A stretch of DNA of 64,000 bases from Steinernema hermaphroditum (lineage: Eukaryota; Nematoda; Chromadorea; Rhabditida; Steinernematidae). Positions 53,201-63,933 of the stretch are shown here, one piece after another (within the stretch, counting starts at the first letter, position 1; each line of letters begins with the position of its first letter). The stretch spans positions 16,120,001 through 16,184,000 of the forward strand of contig CM059625.1 in the NCBI GenBank assembly GCA_030435675.1. Reading direction: 5' to 3'. Under the pieces are notes generated by a model. The model was not told the origin of the DNA. It saw only the letters and a list, made by a program, of their open reading frames with translations, and did no database searches. The translations under genes and the position numbers were made by a program.

Positions 53201-55118
53201 CAGAAGAGGAGATATGAGTCCTGCTCGCTGTGTCAGTCGTGGATGTGGACGTCGTTTGGTGGTGAACGAAGATCTCCTCTTTCGGCTTAGCGTTCCATTC
53301 TTAAGCTGCTTTAAAAGTGACCGGTTGTCTTGTGACCATCTGCAAATGTGTTGGACAGGGGTTTCATATTGATTTGCGCTAACTCGTCACATGTGTCCAA
53401 CTGTTCTAACGTCACAGGCCAGTGCTTATTAACATGCGCGCGGCGGCCTACGTCCGTCTGCCTCGTTCCCTTCCGCAACGCTCGAGACGATCGCGCGCGA
53501 AAAATGGAATTTACGATCAAACGGCGATTTTGCACTCTTTACTACCATCATGTACTTAGTATGTTCGAAGTCTTTATCGATTGCTCTTCTTCGCTAAAAG
53601 TCTGTTGTGTGCTGCCCAATACTGCAACGAAGCTATTTAGGCAAGCTATTTACCAGTCCAATCCATTTGCCGTACAAGAGTTTATGCTTTACAGTGAGCA
53701 GCGAAAGAGACCTACGCAAAAAAACATGCTCGCAGACGAGAGTTTGATGCTTTAGCAATTGCTGGGAAAGAATGCTTCAGCCGACATGTGACATTGTCAT
53801 AAAGTGCATTTACTTAAAAATTCGATGATTATTGAGCAATATTCTTCTGCATATAAATGTTCATCGTGTTTTTAACGCGTTACCTTAACGCGCTTAGGCG
53901 TGCAAGCGGGCTATAAATTGGTGCTTTTCGGACAGCGTAAACTGATCTGTCATGCGCCGCAACCGAGAGCTCCACGCGAGATAAGCCCTATGCGGCCGCT
54001 ATGTGCGCTTCTTCTTCTCTCCTTTCCACGATAAAACAACAAGCAACATGTAAAGCTCGCACAAAAACGAATACAAAGAACAAGGACTCAGAGCTCTCTT
54101 CCGAGCGCTCGGGTCCCAATGGCGAGCCAGGGAGAGATTACTTAAAAACACATGATTCTTTTGCTGAGCGTGCGATTGTGCGTTTTGAAGAATTCTCCGA
54201 TACAAAGATGCGTACAGCGCCACACCACTCTATTAGCCTCAACGTTCACGAAAAGAAGATGCATATAAAGATTCAGAACGAAAAATGCGTAACCTCCTAG
54301 CGTTTCTGCGATATGAATTACACTAAAAGTTTTTTTCCGCTGAAAATAAGATCATCGCCAGTTCCGGCCGGCCAACAAGTGCCTTATTTAGGTTTCCACA
54401 GAGGCAAGACTGCTATCTGAGCTCTTTTTCCATTTGCCGATAAGCATGGTTTAGCTGTTAGTTTTATTCGCTTTCTTTTGTTTTCGGGTTAAACATAGCG
54501 CGCAATTCTATTGTGGAATTTTGTACTTCTTTGTTGATGGACGCGACAAATTTTGGATCATTTATTTTCAGAGACAGCAACGTCTCTCAGAGATTCTCGT
54601 CGAAAGCTCCGAGCTCCATGTGCAAAAATACGTAAGTTTGATGATTTCTCTATTTCCATGGCTTAATATATTTCTCTTAATATATTCCAATTATATACTA
54701 GGTCACCGAAAATTAAGTATAATGATTTCTTGCTGAATAGTTACTGGCATAATCACGTTCATTTTGTGCAAAATATACTTCTATCGATGGCTGATCGAAG
54801 CTTAATTGCCAGGGCTTTAGCCTCCTCCCCGAATATTATAAAACATTTACAGTGTCAATGAATATTTAGCCCAATTTTTGTTTTTTTTTTACTATTCGGT
54901 TGAGGCATAAACAATGTCGCATCATTTCAATAAGTGTTTCTTATCATAATGATGCATATTTCACTGGAGCTGTTCACCGTTTAACTGTTCGTCCTCAGAG
55001 CACTTCCTGGAAAGAAGTCTCGTCACTGCACTGTAGACCAAGAGAGGTTCCGGTTCGAAAAATTCCATTTAGCCTGTTGCCGGCTTCATTACAAACTTCG
55101 GCTCAATTTATTCAGTAA
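50213..55118 (+). CDS. Unidentified mini-exon gene, start region secure, 3' structure uncertain
   Basis: Exon 1 codes only ATGACAG (50213-50219), then a strong donor gtgagt. Exon 2 (50689-50825, acceptor aaatgcag) restores frame exactly and reads MTGQPHVKRQYLSSSSSGKW, then a basic KRKLKEQAFRAQSSSAQSRI and QHFQALTN. The upstream in-frame TGA before 50689 shows this acceptor is needed. Exon 3 (54572-54631, 60 nt, phase 0-0) reads RQQRLSEILVESSELHVQKY, an amphipathic helix. A possible last exon is 54999-55118 (STSWKEVSSLHCRPREVPVR, stop TAA), giving about 107 aa. Alternatively exon 3 splices onward into the exon-like blocks at 57.7-63.2 kb. The basic Ser/Lys N terminus loosely recalls the start of ZMYM/hAT-type proteins, but no domain is present to prove it. 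Exons 1-2 are confident; the rest is inference. Confidence 0.5.
50826..54571. other. Probable long intron or intergenic stretch, nothing recognised
   Basis: No exon candidate with both splice sites and an open phase was found. GC-rich segment at 51560-51800. Several unrelated open frames at 53.0-53.8 kb lack support. Confidence 0.35.
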
Positions 55119-55184
55119 TATTTCCGACAGCCCCGTACAAGTTGGTACCAGATAGAGCTAACCTGATGAAACCTCGAAACCAGG

Positions 55185-55472
55185 TCCTAGTTCCAGTCTT
55201 ATTTTAAATAACAAAAAGAGATTTTTCTAGATGTTAGGCGCAAACGGTGGACTAGAGTTTGCTCTTTCTCATGGACACTTTTTGTCCCTCATTGAGACTT
55301 CTACAATATCGCATACAGCATAACAACATATCACTCTTCCGGCCTGGTTTTGACCACAACCCAGTCTTCGGCTTCTCTTCCTGAGCTGTGTCGTCAAGTA
55401 GGCTTATGTATCACATGGCTAGAATCTTCTTGACCTTATCAGACACAAAAAATAAGGGAAAAGATTTTCATT
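55185..55472. repeat. 288-bp direct repeat, copy A
   Basis: Nearly identical to 56075-56362 (same length, a handful of substitutions). Starts tcctagttcc and ends aaaagattttcatt. No coding signal; part of the shuffled duplicated region. Confidence 0.9.
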
Positions 55473-55785
55473 GTTGCAATGTACGCAATATAAGCCACAC
55501 GCTACACAAGTCATAGTCAGTTGTGTCCATAGCATACTCGTAAACGCGCGAGTAGAATTTGTTCGATATCCAATAACGTATCACTTGTTGGACGCATACA
55601 TTAAGCAATTTCGCTTTGTCAGCAATATTTTACACTGTTTTTAAATGCTCAGCAGTGATCTCAATGTGGCCTTCATATTATATTTTCAGTGAGCATCGCA
55701 TGGTCAGCCTCGCCGGTCGACGTTTGTGAAGCCGAACGCCGGTAATTCCTCAAGAACATGAATTCGGAAAATATATTTTGTTTAG

Positions 55786-55840
55786 ACAATTTTCGATCAG
55801 CAGACGCGTTCCAGGCTTACGCTATCCTCTTGCTGTGGAG
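55786..55840 (+). other. Exon-like block, 55 nt
   Basis: Flanked by acceptor tattttgtttag and donor gtaagcc. Open as QFSISRRVPGLRYPLAVE in phase 2 to 0. The donor-side flank (gtaagccacttaacaactat) is homologous to the flanks of the 69-nt blocks at 58640 and 61897. Not placed in a transcript. Confidence 0.3.
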
Positions 55841-56010
55841 GTAAGCCACTTAACAACTATCATGTGAAGATTACCGTTACTGAATGAGGAAATTTCAAAA
55901 CGACGTAGAGCCACGGCGTGTACGAGTCACGTTAAGTTGATACTTATCGTGCAAGCCGCTCACAAAAACGCCTTTTGCTTTACTCGTACCAAACCAATAA
56001 GAATGGCCTT
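55835..56010. repeat. Direct repeat shared with 63349-63530
   Basis: About 180 bp, roughly 92-95% identical to the later copy; includes ttaagttgatacttatcgtg and gtaccaaaccaataagaatg. Non-coding. Confidence 0.85.
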
Positions 56011-56074
56011 TTAAGTGATATCGAAATACGTGGAATGTGGAATGGTGGAATGATTTAGTAACGCACAGAATAGT

Positions 56075-56362
56075 TCCTAGTTCCTGTCTTATTTTGAATA
56101 ACAAAATGAGATTTTTCTAGATGTTAGGCGCAAACGGTGGACTAGAGTTTGCTCTTTCTCATGGACACTTTTCGTCCCTCAGTGAGACTTCTACAATATC
56201 GCATACAGCATAACAACATATCACTCTTCTGGCCTGGTTTTGACCACAACCCATTCTTCGGCTTCTCTTCCTGAGCTGTGTCATCAAGTAGGCTTATGTA
56301 TCACATGGCTAGAATCTTTTTGACCTTATCAGACACAAAAAATAAGGGAAAAGATTTTCATT
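56075..56362. repeat. 288-bp direct repeat, copy B
   Basis: Second copy of 55185-55472, same orientation, 890 bp further on. Sequence leaves homology at ttcgcacg. Confidence 0.9.
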
Positions 56363-57685
56363 CGCACGATTTTCCTTTCATGTTTCATTTAACCGCACGA
56401 AATTATCCCCCAGCCCAATATTTTTTTTTCAGTAATACCATTCGGGAAAGCTGAATAGGTAGAACGAAGAGAGGTTGCCTTATTAATATAGCGGCAAAAA
56501 CATCGAAAGCATTTTTGGGCGACCAAAAGTCTAAGTGTCTGGACATGTCTGGGGACAAGGCCAGCTGAATCCTGTGTCATGCGATAACTTGCCAAAACTA
56601 CAGGTCTCACCCCTCGCAATCGTTTAAAATCCATAAGTTTGAACCGGAAAAACGATGGGGAGCGCGCAGAAAACGTTGTTTTGGCGTCGGCGAACTGCGG
56701 CTTTCTCCAGACATTTCTGGACAGTTAGACTTTTGGCCGTTATTCTGAGCTGTGGCCACTATTTCCACTTTTTGACGCTCAAAACATTTGGGTGACCTGT
56801 GTCACATTCGATTTCACTTTCCATGATTTACCTTTTTTTTCCTATTTTCCTATTTCCCGGCGTATTTTGTTTTGATGGTCATTTTTCTGGCACCTCGAGA
56901 TGGTAAAATGCGAAGTGATGCACGGTCTGCCTATGGTATTATTTGTGTGATGGATTGCTTTCAAGCACGTACATTGTTGGCTCCGGCCTACCAAACTAAC
57001 CTATCGCTGTGTTGATGATATATTGGGTTGATGCATTGAAAATTTCGCATTTTTGTAATGATGTTTTATATGACATATTATTCAGCATTTTATTTAATGT
57101 ATACACCATTCGAATGGTTAGCGAGAGCCCAATGTGTGGGCAAGAGCCGGATTCCTCTGTCACAGAAAATCCGGGGTTTTGAGTCGAAAAAAGTTTAGAT
57201 CCAATTTCCGACCTCTTGGTCTTATTTTGAGTGGTTTCCTCTAATGTCGTTAGGTATGGATGAACACAGGTGGGGATTAGATAGAGCTAAGAGAGAGCTA
57301 GGAATCTCTAAGCTAGTAAAAAACGAATCTCTCAGCTCAAAATGGAGAGCCATTCTGGGGGCAAACTTGAAAATGTGAGGTCTGAGGCACCATTCCTGAA
57401 GTGTGAACTTTTCAACATTTGGCCTCTGTTTCCGTAAAGTAGAAGTGAGCTCGCAGACTCGCTATGTAGGCTTAGTAGCTATGAGTGATAGCTACCTGCT
57501 GCATGTCTCTATCACCTGTTATGGTACTTAACCTATTGGAAACGTTGGAGTTAAGAGGAGGTAAGACCTAACGATATACGTGATTGAAGGTAGTCACCGT
57601 CGATCACACAATTAATGCCATAGGAAGCCCCTACATTACAAAAGTGGCCCATTTTCAATGCTCCAACCCAATACCTCTTTTTTAG

Positions 57686-57785
57686 TGCATCTAACTCACT
57701 ACCTTCTCAAGCATATGAAGAAAACGATGCCCGAACACCAGAGCACTTCAACGTTGAAGACCACCTGGCGAAAAAGAGAAGTACT
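57686..57785 (+). other. Exon-like block, 100 nt
   Basis: Acceptor with a strong pyrimidine tract (aatacctcttttttag) and donor gtaagtgtt. In phase 2 to 0 it reads SNSLPSQAYEENDARTPEHF followed by NVEDHLAKKRST, a composition typical of real protein. The immediate downstream sequence (57795-57980) duplicates 55475-55680. It could precede the 93-nt block at 59241, which is phase 0. Confidence 0.45.
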
Positions 57786-58639
57786 GTAAGTGTTCCAATG
57801 TACGCAATATAAGCCACACGCTACACAAGTCATAGACAATTGTGTCCATAGCATACTCGTAAACGCGCGAGTAGAATTTGTTCGATATCCAATAACGTAT
57901 CACTTGTTGGACGCATACATTATGCAATTTCGCACTGTTTTACACTGTTTTTAAAATGCTCAGCAGTGATCTCAATGTGGCACAGAATGCTGTCGTCAAC
58001 CAAAAAGCAGATTTCTGGTTTGAGGAGCCGAAAGAGATTGTGTTGAATTTCTCTTGGAGGCCAACTTGGAAACATACGGCCTCAAGCAATGAGTCCAAGA
58101 GTCATTTTTTCCACATTCCGCCTCTATTTCCGTAAAGTAGAAATGGAGTCTGTATGTGGGCATAGTAATTGTGAGTGTCACCTACATGCCGCGTATCTCC
58201 GTGATGATCTGTTGCATTAGTTAACAACTTGGAAAAGTTAGAGTTTACATAACATGGTGATCGGACAGGGCCTTCGTTTTGAGGTTTGCTCATGTTATGA
58301 TGTATGGCAAGCACCGCTACAGGTGCATTCGGCAGGTTTAAGGCAGTCACTGTCCATCACACAATTATGTACCATAGGGAGCCCATATACCTCTTCGCAT
58401 TTTTAGAAATTCTGTAAGTGTTGCAGTGTACGTAATATATAAGTCACACCCTACACAGATCGTAGAAGATTGTGTCCATAGCATGCTTTAAAAATACAAG
58501 TGGAATTTGTTCGATCTCGGGAAATTTATCACGCGCCAGATGCAAATATTATACAATTTTGCATTATCGTTTTTCAATCTCGATGTGGCCTTCTTTCTTC
58601 GATGTGGCTCCGTGCTCTCTCCTCACGTTATATTTTCAG

Positions 58640-58708
58640 GGTAAGCAAGGCCACCACTCAAGAAGCCTTCACGTATGAAGTCTCGCGTCGCGCGATTACG
58701 GTACCTAG
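58640..58708 (+). other. Exon-like block, 69 nt, duplicated at 61897
   Basis: Acceptor ttatattttcag and donor gtaagcc. 69 nt, so insertion into or removal from a transcript keeps frame. Open in phase 2 to 2 as VSKATTQEAFTYEVSRRAIT. The other frames carry stops. The copy at 61897 encodes the identical peptide despite nucleotide changes next to the acceptor. Confidence 0.45.
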
Positions 58709-59240
58709 GTAAGCCACTTAGCAGATATCATTTGAAATATGTTGGTAATGTAGTTTAAATTCTAGTACGACTTTGAGGGCAGGTTAGGTGGGGTGGTTTT
58801 GAGTTTTAGAAGTGAAAATTGGGGTATATATTCTTTAGGGTGGCACGTAAATTTTTGGTGGAAAGGTTTTTGAAAATCGTGGTGGGACTTTAGAATGTGG
58901 CCCAATTTACGATATTGTAGAGCGACGAAAGCTGCACAAGAGTATTGGACAGATTTTTGTGAAAAATTTAGGAAAAAGAAAAAAACATAAAAAAAAGTTC
59001 TCCTTTCAAAACCATACTCCTCTCTGAATTGTCGTTTCTGCATGAGTTAGGTAACAATGGAAAACTGAGTAAATTCCACAGAGGGTAATTGTCTCCAATT
59101 TTTGAATTTCGAGTTTGTTTTCGAGAAATATATGGAATTAAACCCGGAACCGTCCTACCGTAAGTCTGAATCAGATAGAGAGACTCTTGCTGTTTGTTTA
59201 TTCAGTGCGATGTCCAGAGAATAGTGAACTTGTCCTACAG

Positions 59241-59333
59241 GTCGAATTTTCAGAGATCCGTTCACATGAACAGCTTCGCGACCAGGACAAATCAAAAACC
59301 AATCTTCAGGAATGGGCGACTTTTTCTCTCCCT
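59241..59333 (+). other. Exon-like block, 93 nt, related blocks at 63065 and 63879
   Basis: Acceptor ttgtcctacag and donor gtaagtgg. Phase 0 to 0, 31 codons: VEFSEIRSHEQLRDQDKSKT then NLQEWATFSLP. A second acceptor inside (gaattttcag) would give an 80-nt form. The later copies keep the core pattern D-Q-x-K-x-x-L-x-E-W near their ends. Confidence 0.45.
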
Positions 59334-60178
59334 GTAAGTGGTCTTCATATATAGCGTGATATCAGTGAAGCGTCATATCTGTACTGATAAGCGAATATTG
59401 TTCTTCTCTTACTGTGAAAGCCAAAAATGAGCTTGCGGTAGACCTGTCGTAGCTTGGACAGTCCTGGACATCGAGTTTTAGTTTGAGGAGACGAAAGAAA
59501 TTGTTTTGAGTTTTCCTTGTCAAAGAAGATATCCTTGTTATGTAGTGAACACCTTTAATTAGTAAATAGTGAACTTTTACATTCGCGCGCATGATTTGTT
59601 CGTACAGTAGCACAGCAGATCCAGCTTCTACTACTTGGTCACTCATAAAGCTTGTTCAGGTAGCGCGTCGCTCACACCTCAACTGCGGCGATGACATTTT
59701 TGAAAGAGAAGACTGAAATCCATCCATCCAAGTTTCTACCGAGGATACAGCAAGGATGAAGAGTAATAGAATGTTTTGTATTTTAATAACTGTGGAATAA
59801 AGATTCCGTAACGTATGCTCTCTTTATGTCCTGATTATAGCTGGTCTAATCCCAGTTTTTATATTAATGTTCAGTTTATTACGCTTTGCATTTAATGAAC
59901 GGCATTCAGGATTAATCTACAGTATTTTTTCCTGTTTTCGCTTTAGTTTCGTGATGATACTCATGGAGCTGTACTGCGAATACTACTGTTACTATTTTTC
60001 ATTCGTTTTCCTATGTCTCTCTCGTCAACATTTTGCAATATATCCTAAATCCGCGAATCCATATCTTTCATTTTACCCACTTCTTGTGCTTTCAAGTCAA
60101 ACGTGGCGCGTTATTCGTATTTATAACACGTTATAGAGGTCGAGCGAGGCGTCAAATTTTGGATTATTTATTTTCAGA

Positions 60179-60238
60179 GACAACAGCGTCTCTCATAGAT
60201 GCACGTCGAAACCTCCGAGCTCCAACTGCAAAAATACG
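60179..60238 (+). other. Exon-like block, 60 nt, duplicate of the exon at 54572
   Basis: Same acceptor context (ggattatttattttcag) and donor (gtaagtttgatgatt) as 54572-54631, 60 nt again. In the frame used by the start exons it has a stop (TAG in place of GAG) at codon 7, so it cannot substitute there. It is open in the other two frames. Probably a decayed or re-phased duplicate. Confidence 0.4.
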
Positions 60239-60700
60239 TAAGTTTGATGATTTTGTTTCCTTTTTTCTATTGCTATCGCTCCGAATGTATTCTCATATTA
60301 GATGACTGAAAATGAAGCATCATGAAATGATTTCTTTCTCCTTATTCGATCTTTAATGGTATAATCATGCGAATTGTTCTCAAAATATATCTCTTAAATG
60401 TCAGGGCGTTGTCATCATTCCTTAACACTATACAAGGTTTAGAGTAAAAGAATATTTAGTCCGATTTCTGACATCTCTGTTTCATCTTAAGGGTTCAACT
60501 TGAAAAACGTACGGCCCTCTCCGGTCCTGTAGGATGGGGCTTTTTGAGTCATTAATTTCCAGATTTGGCTTTCCTTTCCATGAAATTGAAGTAAGCTTGC
60601 TCACTTCTTATGTCGAGGCACTAGCTATGAGTCTTACCAGCTTGATACATGAAATAAAGTCGTCGAGTTCAAGTGCCAAGTCGAGCACCATCAAAACAAA

Positions 60701-60943
60701 ATGGTTAGTTCAGAAGGAATTCAAAAGAGAAGTTATAGTTCTTCAATGAGTGACCTCAGTAATGCATCCTCTATGGATCTGGCACAATATATTGTGGATT
60801 TATATAATGTTAATGACACAACCTTTCCTTCACTGTATTTAAAAGCACTTTACTCTTCCAAAAAGGGTATCAACGTTAAAATCGCCTTTCCAGTGAAAAT
60901 TTCTTGTGTTACCTTTTCTTGGAAGCTCTCTGAAAGCACATGA
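60701..60943 (+). CDS. Unidentified 80-aa open frame, AT-rich
   Basis: ATG at 60701, stop TGA 60941-60943. Reads MVSSEGIQKRSYSSSMSDLS, then MDLAQYIVDLYNVNDTTFPS and a Lys-rich end. The sequence is not repeated in the neighbouring modules, unlike what surrounds it, and composition looks protein-like. No signal peptide, domain or splice partner recognised. May be an insertion or an exon of an unknown gene. Confidence 0.25.
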   Translation: MVSSEGIQKRSYSSSMSDLSNASSMDLAQYIVDLYNVNDTTFPSLYLKALYSSKKGINVKIAFPVKISCVTFSWKLSEST

Positions 60944-61896
60944 TCCCCGTAGCGATGTGTTATTTATTTTTGATTATCACAACACCCATGTTAGTATGAA
61001 GGAGCATCTATTTAATACCATGACCCTGATCCATTTTTGCACATTTTTTCAAGACGTGCAGCTGTATGAAAATGTGCTCTTCATTAAACCAACCTGGCTA
61101 CAAATTTTCAAGTCGGAAGTTATCAGTCTCCGTTAGTAATGCACCCTGATGTCCCCAGATTGTGATATTTTTTTTGGCCCAATTTTCGACTTTTTTATCT
61201 TATTCTGAGTCGTCATTTATGGATGAGTACAGATGACAGTAAGGTAGTTTGATGAAGGTTCTATAAGAACGACAAATAGGAATCTCTCAGCTCAAAAAGG
61301 GATGTCATTGTGGAGCTCAACTTGGAAACATACGGCCTCGAGCAATCGAAATTTTCGTGAGTCCAAGAGTCATTTTTTCCACATTCCGCCTCTATTTCCG
61401 TAAAGTAGAAATGAGCCTGTGGAGTCTGTATGTGGGCATAGTAATTGTGAGTGTCACTTACATGCCGCGTATCTCCGTGATGATCTGTTACATTAGTTAA
61501 CAACTTGGAAAAGTTAGAGTTCACATAACATGGTGATCGGACAGGGCCTTCTTTTTGAGGTCTGCTCATGTTATGATGTATGGCAAGCACCGCTACAGGT
61601 GCATCCGGCAGGTTTAAGGCAGTCACTGTCCATCGCACAATTATGTACCATAGGGAGCCCATATACCTCTTCGCATTTTTAGAAATTCTGTAAGTGTTGC
61701 AGTGTACGTAATATATAAGTCACAACCTACACAGACCGTAGAAGATTGTGTCCATAGCATACTTTAAAAATACAAGTGGAATTTGTTCGATCTCGAGAAA
61801 TTTATCACGCGCCAGATGCAAATATTATACAATTTTGCATTATCGTTTTTCAATCTCGATGTGGCTCTGTTCTCTCTCTTCACGTTATATTTTCAG

Positions 61897-61965
61897 GGTT
61901 AGCAAGGCCACCACACAAGAAGCCTTCACGTATGAAGTCTCGCGTCGCGCGATTACGGTACCTAG
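61897..61965 (+). other. Exon-like block, 69 nt, duplicate of 58640
   Basis: Same splice context and identical encoded peptide in phase 2 to 2 (VSKATTQEAFTYEVSRRAIT, then VPR). Conservation of peptide and of length divisible by three between copies is the main support for exon status. Confidence 0.45.
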
Positions 61966-62136
61966 GTAAGCCACTTAGCAGATATCATTTGAAATATGTT
62001 GGTAATGTAGTTTAAATTCTAGTACGACTTTGAGGGCAGGTTAGGGTGGTTTTGAGTTTTGGAAGTGAAAATTGGGGTATATATTCTTTAGGGTGGCACG
62101 TAAATTTTTGGTGAAAAGGTTTTTGAAAATCGTGGT

Positions 62137-62677
62137 GGGACTTTAGATTTTACACGATTTTACACGATTTATCTTCCCGAATCAACGGCTTACGCCGTGC
62201 AGGACGTCTCATATATGCACAAAGAAGAACATAGTCACACCGTGATCGCTGATTTTCTTCTGATTTCGGTGGAGCAGATGAATCCGAATAGAATGCAGCG
62301 TTCCCAAGTTTGCGCGGGCATAGAAGTCGTGAAGAGCTGATTCCGGAAGTGGAATAGCGGTGGAGCAGAGCCAACGGAGCGGAGAGTCATCTTCGGTTCG
62401 GCTGGCGGCGTGGACTTCGGAGTTGCAACGCTTCTTCGGCTTCTCTGGCGGCGCGGGTGGAGTCGGGCGGTCGTGACAGGCTTTTTGGCGAGACGGTGGA
62501 ACTACGGCTCCCTGGTGTTCCAGGCCTTCTGGGAGGCGGGGCGATCATTGCGCCAACAACGACGGCCGAGAACGACCGCTCACTTAACTCATTAGGCTCA
62601 GACAGCCTCAGAGAGAGAGAGCGAGTGGACGACCCGACCGATCGCTGGGGGCACAAAAGAAAGACCGGGACTTTAGA
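62137..62677 (-). mobile_element. 519-bp insertion with 11-bp target-site duplication
   Basis: gggactttaga occurs at 62137-62147 and 62667-62677. The paralogous module at about 58880-58900 has a single copy of it with continuous flanking sequence, so 62148-62666 was inserted. The insert is GC-rich, unlike its AT-rich surroundings, lacks visible terminal inverted repeats, and has at its left end the repeated tail ttttacacga twice. Read on the minus strand this gives a 3' tail of (atcgtgtaaa)n, like a SINE or other retroposon. A 90-codon frame on the minus strand (62387-62656) is Arg/Ser/Pro-rich and probably compositional. Confidence 0.75.
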
Positions 62678-63348
62678 ATGTGGCCCAATTTACGATTTGT
62701 TTTAGGAAGCATCTTGCTGAGTTAGTTTTTAGTGCATATTGTAGAGCGGCGAAAGCTGCACAAGAGTATTGGACAGATTTTTGTGAAAAAATTTAGGAAA
62801 AAGAAAAAAACATTTAAAAAAAGTTCTCCTTTTAAAACCATACTCCTCTCTGAATTGTCGTTTCTGCATGAGTTAGGTAACAATGGAAAGCTGAGTAAAT
62901 TCCACAGAGGGTAATTGTCTCCAATTTTTGAATTTCGAGTTTGTTTTCGAGAAATATATGGAATCAAACCCGGAACCGTCCTACCGTAAGTCTGAATCAG
63001 ATAGAGAGACTCTTGCTGTTTGTTTATTCAGTGCGATGTCGAGAGATTAGTGAACTTGTCCTACAGGTCGAATTTTCAGAGATCCATTCCCTCGTCGCAC
63101 GACGTATGACAACACCTTCATAACAACGATCAAACGAAAACCAATTTACAGGAATGGTCGATTGTTTTTCTCCTTGTAAGTTGTGTTTATATATAACGTG
63201 ATATCAGTGAAGAAAAATTTTTTTTTGAAAAAAAAAAGTGAAAAAAGCTGTTTGAAAAAATGTTTTGATTGGATTACTTCAGACGCCAAACTACATCCGA
63301 AAGGCAGATGCACAACTTCCAGGTTAATACTGTTCTTCTCTTACTGTG

Positions 63349-63530
63349 AAAGCCACTTAACAACTATCATGTGAACATTACCGTTACTGAATGAGGAAAT
63401 TTCAAAACGACGTAGAGCCTCAACGTGTACGGGTCATGTTAAGTTGATACTTATCGTGCAAGCCGCTCACAAAAACGCCTTTTGCCTTACTCGTACCAAA
63501 CCAATAAGAATGCCCATTTAAGTGACATCG
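63349..63530. repeat. Direct repeat, second copy of 55835-56010
   Basis: Same order and orientation as the earlier copy, including the aagccacttaacaactatca start. Followed by 63640-63740, which repeats 57975-58055 (cacagaatgctgtcgtcaac). Repeat order is therefore shuffled relative to the left part. Confidence 0.85.
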
Positions 63531-63878
63531 AAATAACCATAATGGAGTGCTTTAGTAAAGCACAATCGGACTTATCCTTAAGTTTGTTTTTTGTCGATTT
63601 TGTCGACGCAAGAAAGTGAATCAGTTTTAAAATATGCAGTAGATTAAGGCACAGAATGCTGTCGTCAACTAAAAAGTAGATCTCTGGATTGAGGAGCCGA
63701 AAGAGATTGTGTTGAGTTTCTCTTGTGAGAGAAGATAACCACTTAGTGTTACACGATATAGCGTAGTGCTTCTCTTTTTTGAAGTAGTCAGCTGTTTCTC
63801 TTAGACTTTGCTGCAGTACCATCGCAGCGGACTAATTCCACTGCCTGCGTGTCCTACAATTCTAAAGGTCACATTTTC

Positions 63879-63933
63879 AGAGAGTCGACCAATCAAAAGC
63901 CTGTCTAGAGGAATGGACGGCACTTTCCATCTC
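63879..63933 (+). other. Exon-like block, third member of the 93-nt family
   Basis: Acceptor aggtcacattttcag, donor gtaagtggta. Reads VDQSKACLEEWTALSIS in the frame matching the 59241 block, keeping the Gln-x-Lys..Leu-x-Glu-Trp pattern and the donor flank gtaagtggt(c)tt(c)atatata. It lacks the first part of the 93-nt block. Confidence 0.35.

Larger units (their letters stand above)
57980..59340. repeat. Shuffled module copy 1 (partner at about 61280-63190)
   Basis: About 1.3 kb aligned to the later copy with a constant spacing near 3257 bp until the 519-bp insertion in the partner. Contains the 69-nt and 93-nt exon-like blocks. Identity looks to be about 93-96% over long stretches. Confidence 0.85.
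61280..63190. repeat. Shuffled module copy 2
   Basis: Partner of 57980-59340 in the same orientation. Includes the 69-nt block at 61897-61965, a 519-bp insertion at 62148-62666 and a 93-nt-related block after 63065 that has diverged and carries a stop (codon 19 in the corresponding frame). Confidence 0.85.

Noticed and set aside
60534..60749. 71-codon frame starting MGLFESLISRFGF
   Set aside because: It is one reading of a diverged repeat module also seen at 57.4, 58.1 and 61.4 kb, where the frame is not kept.
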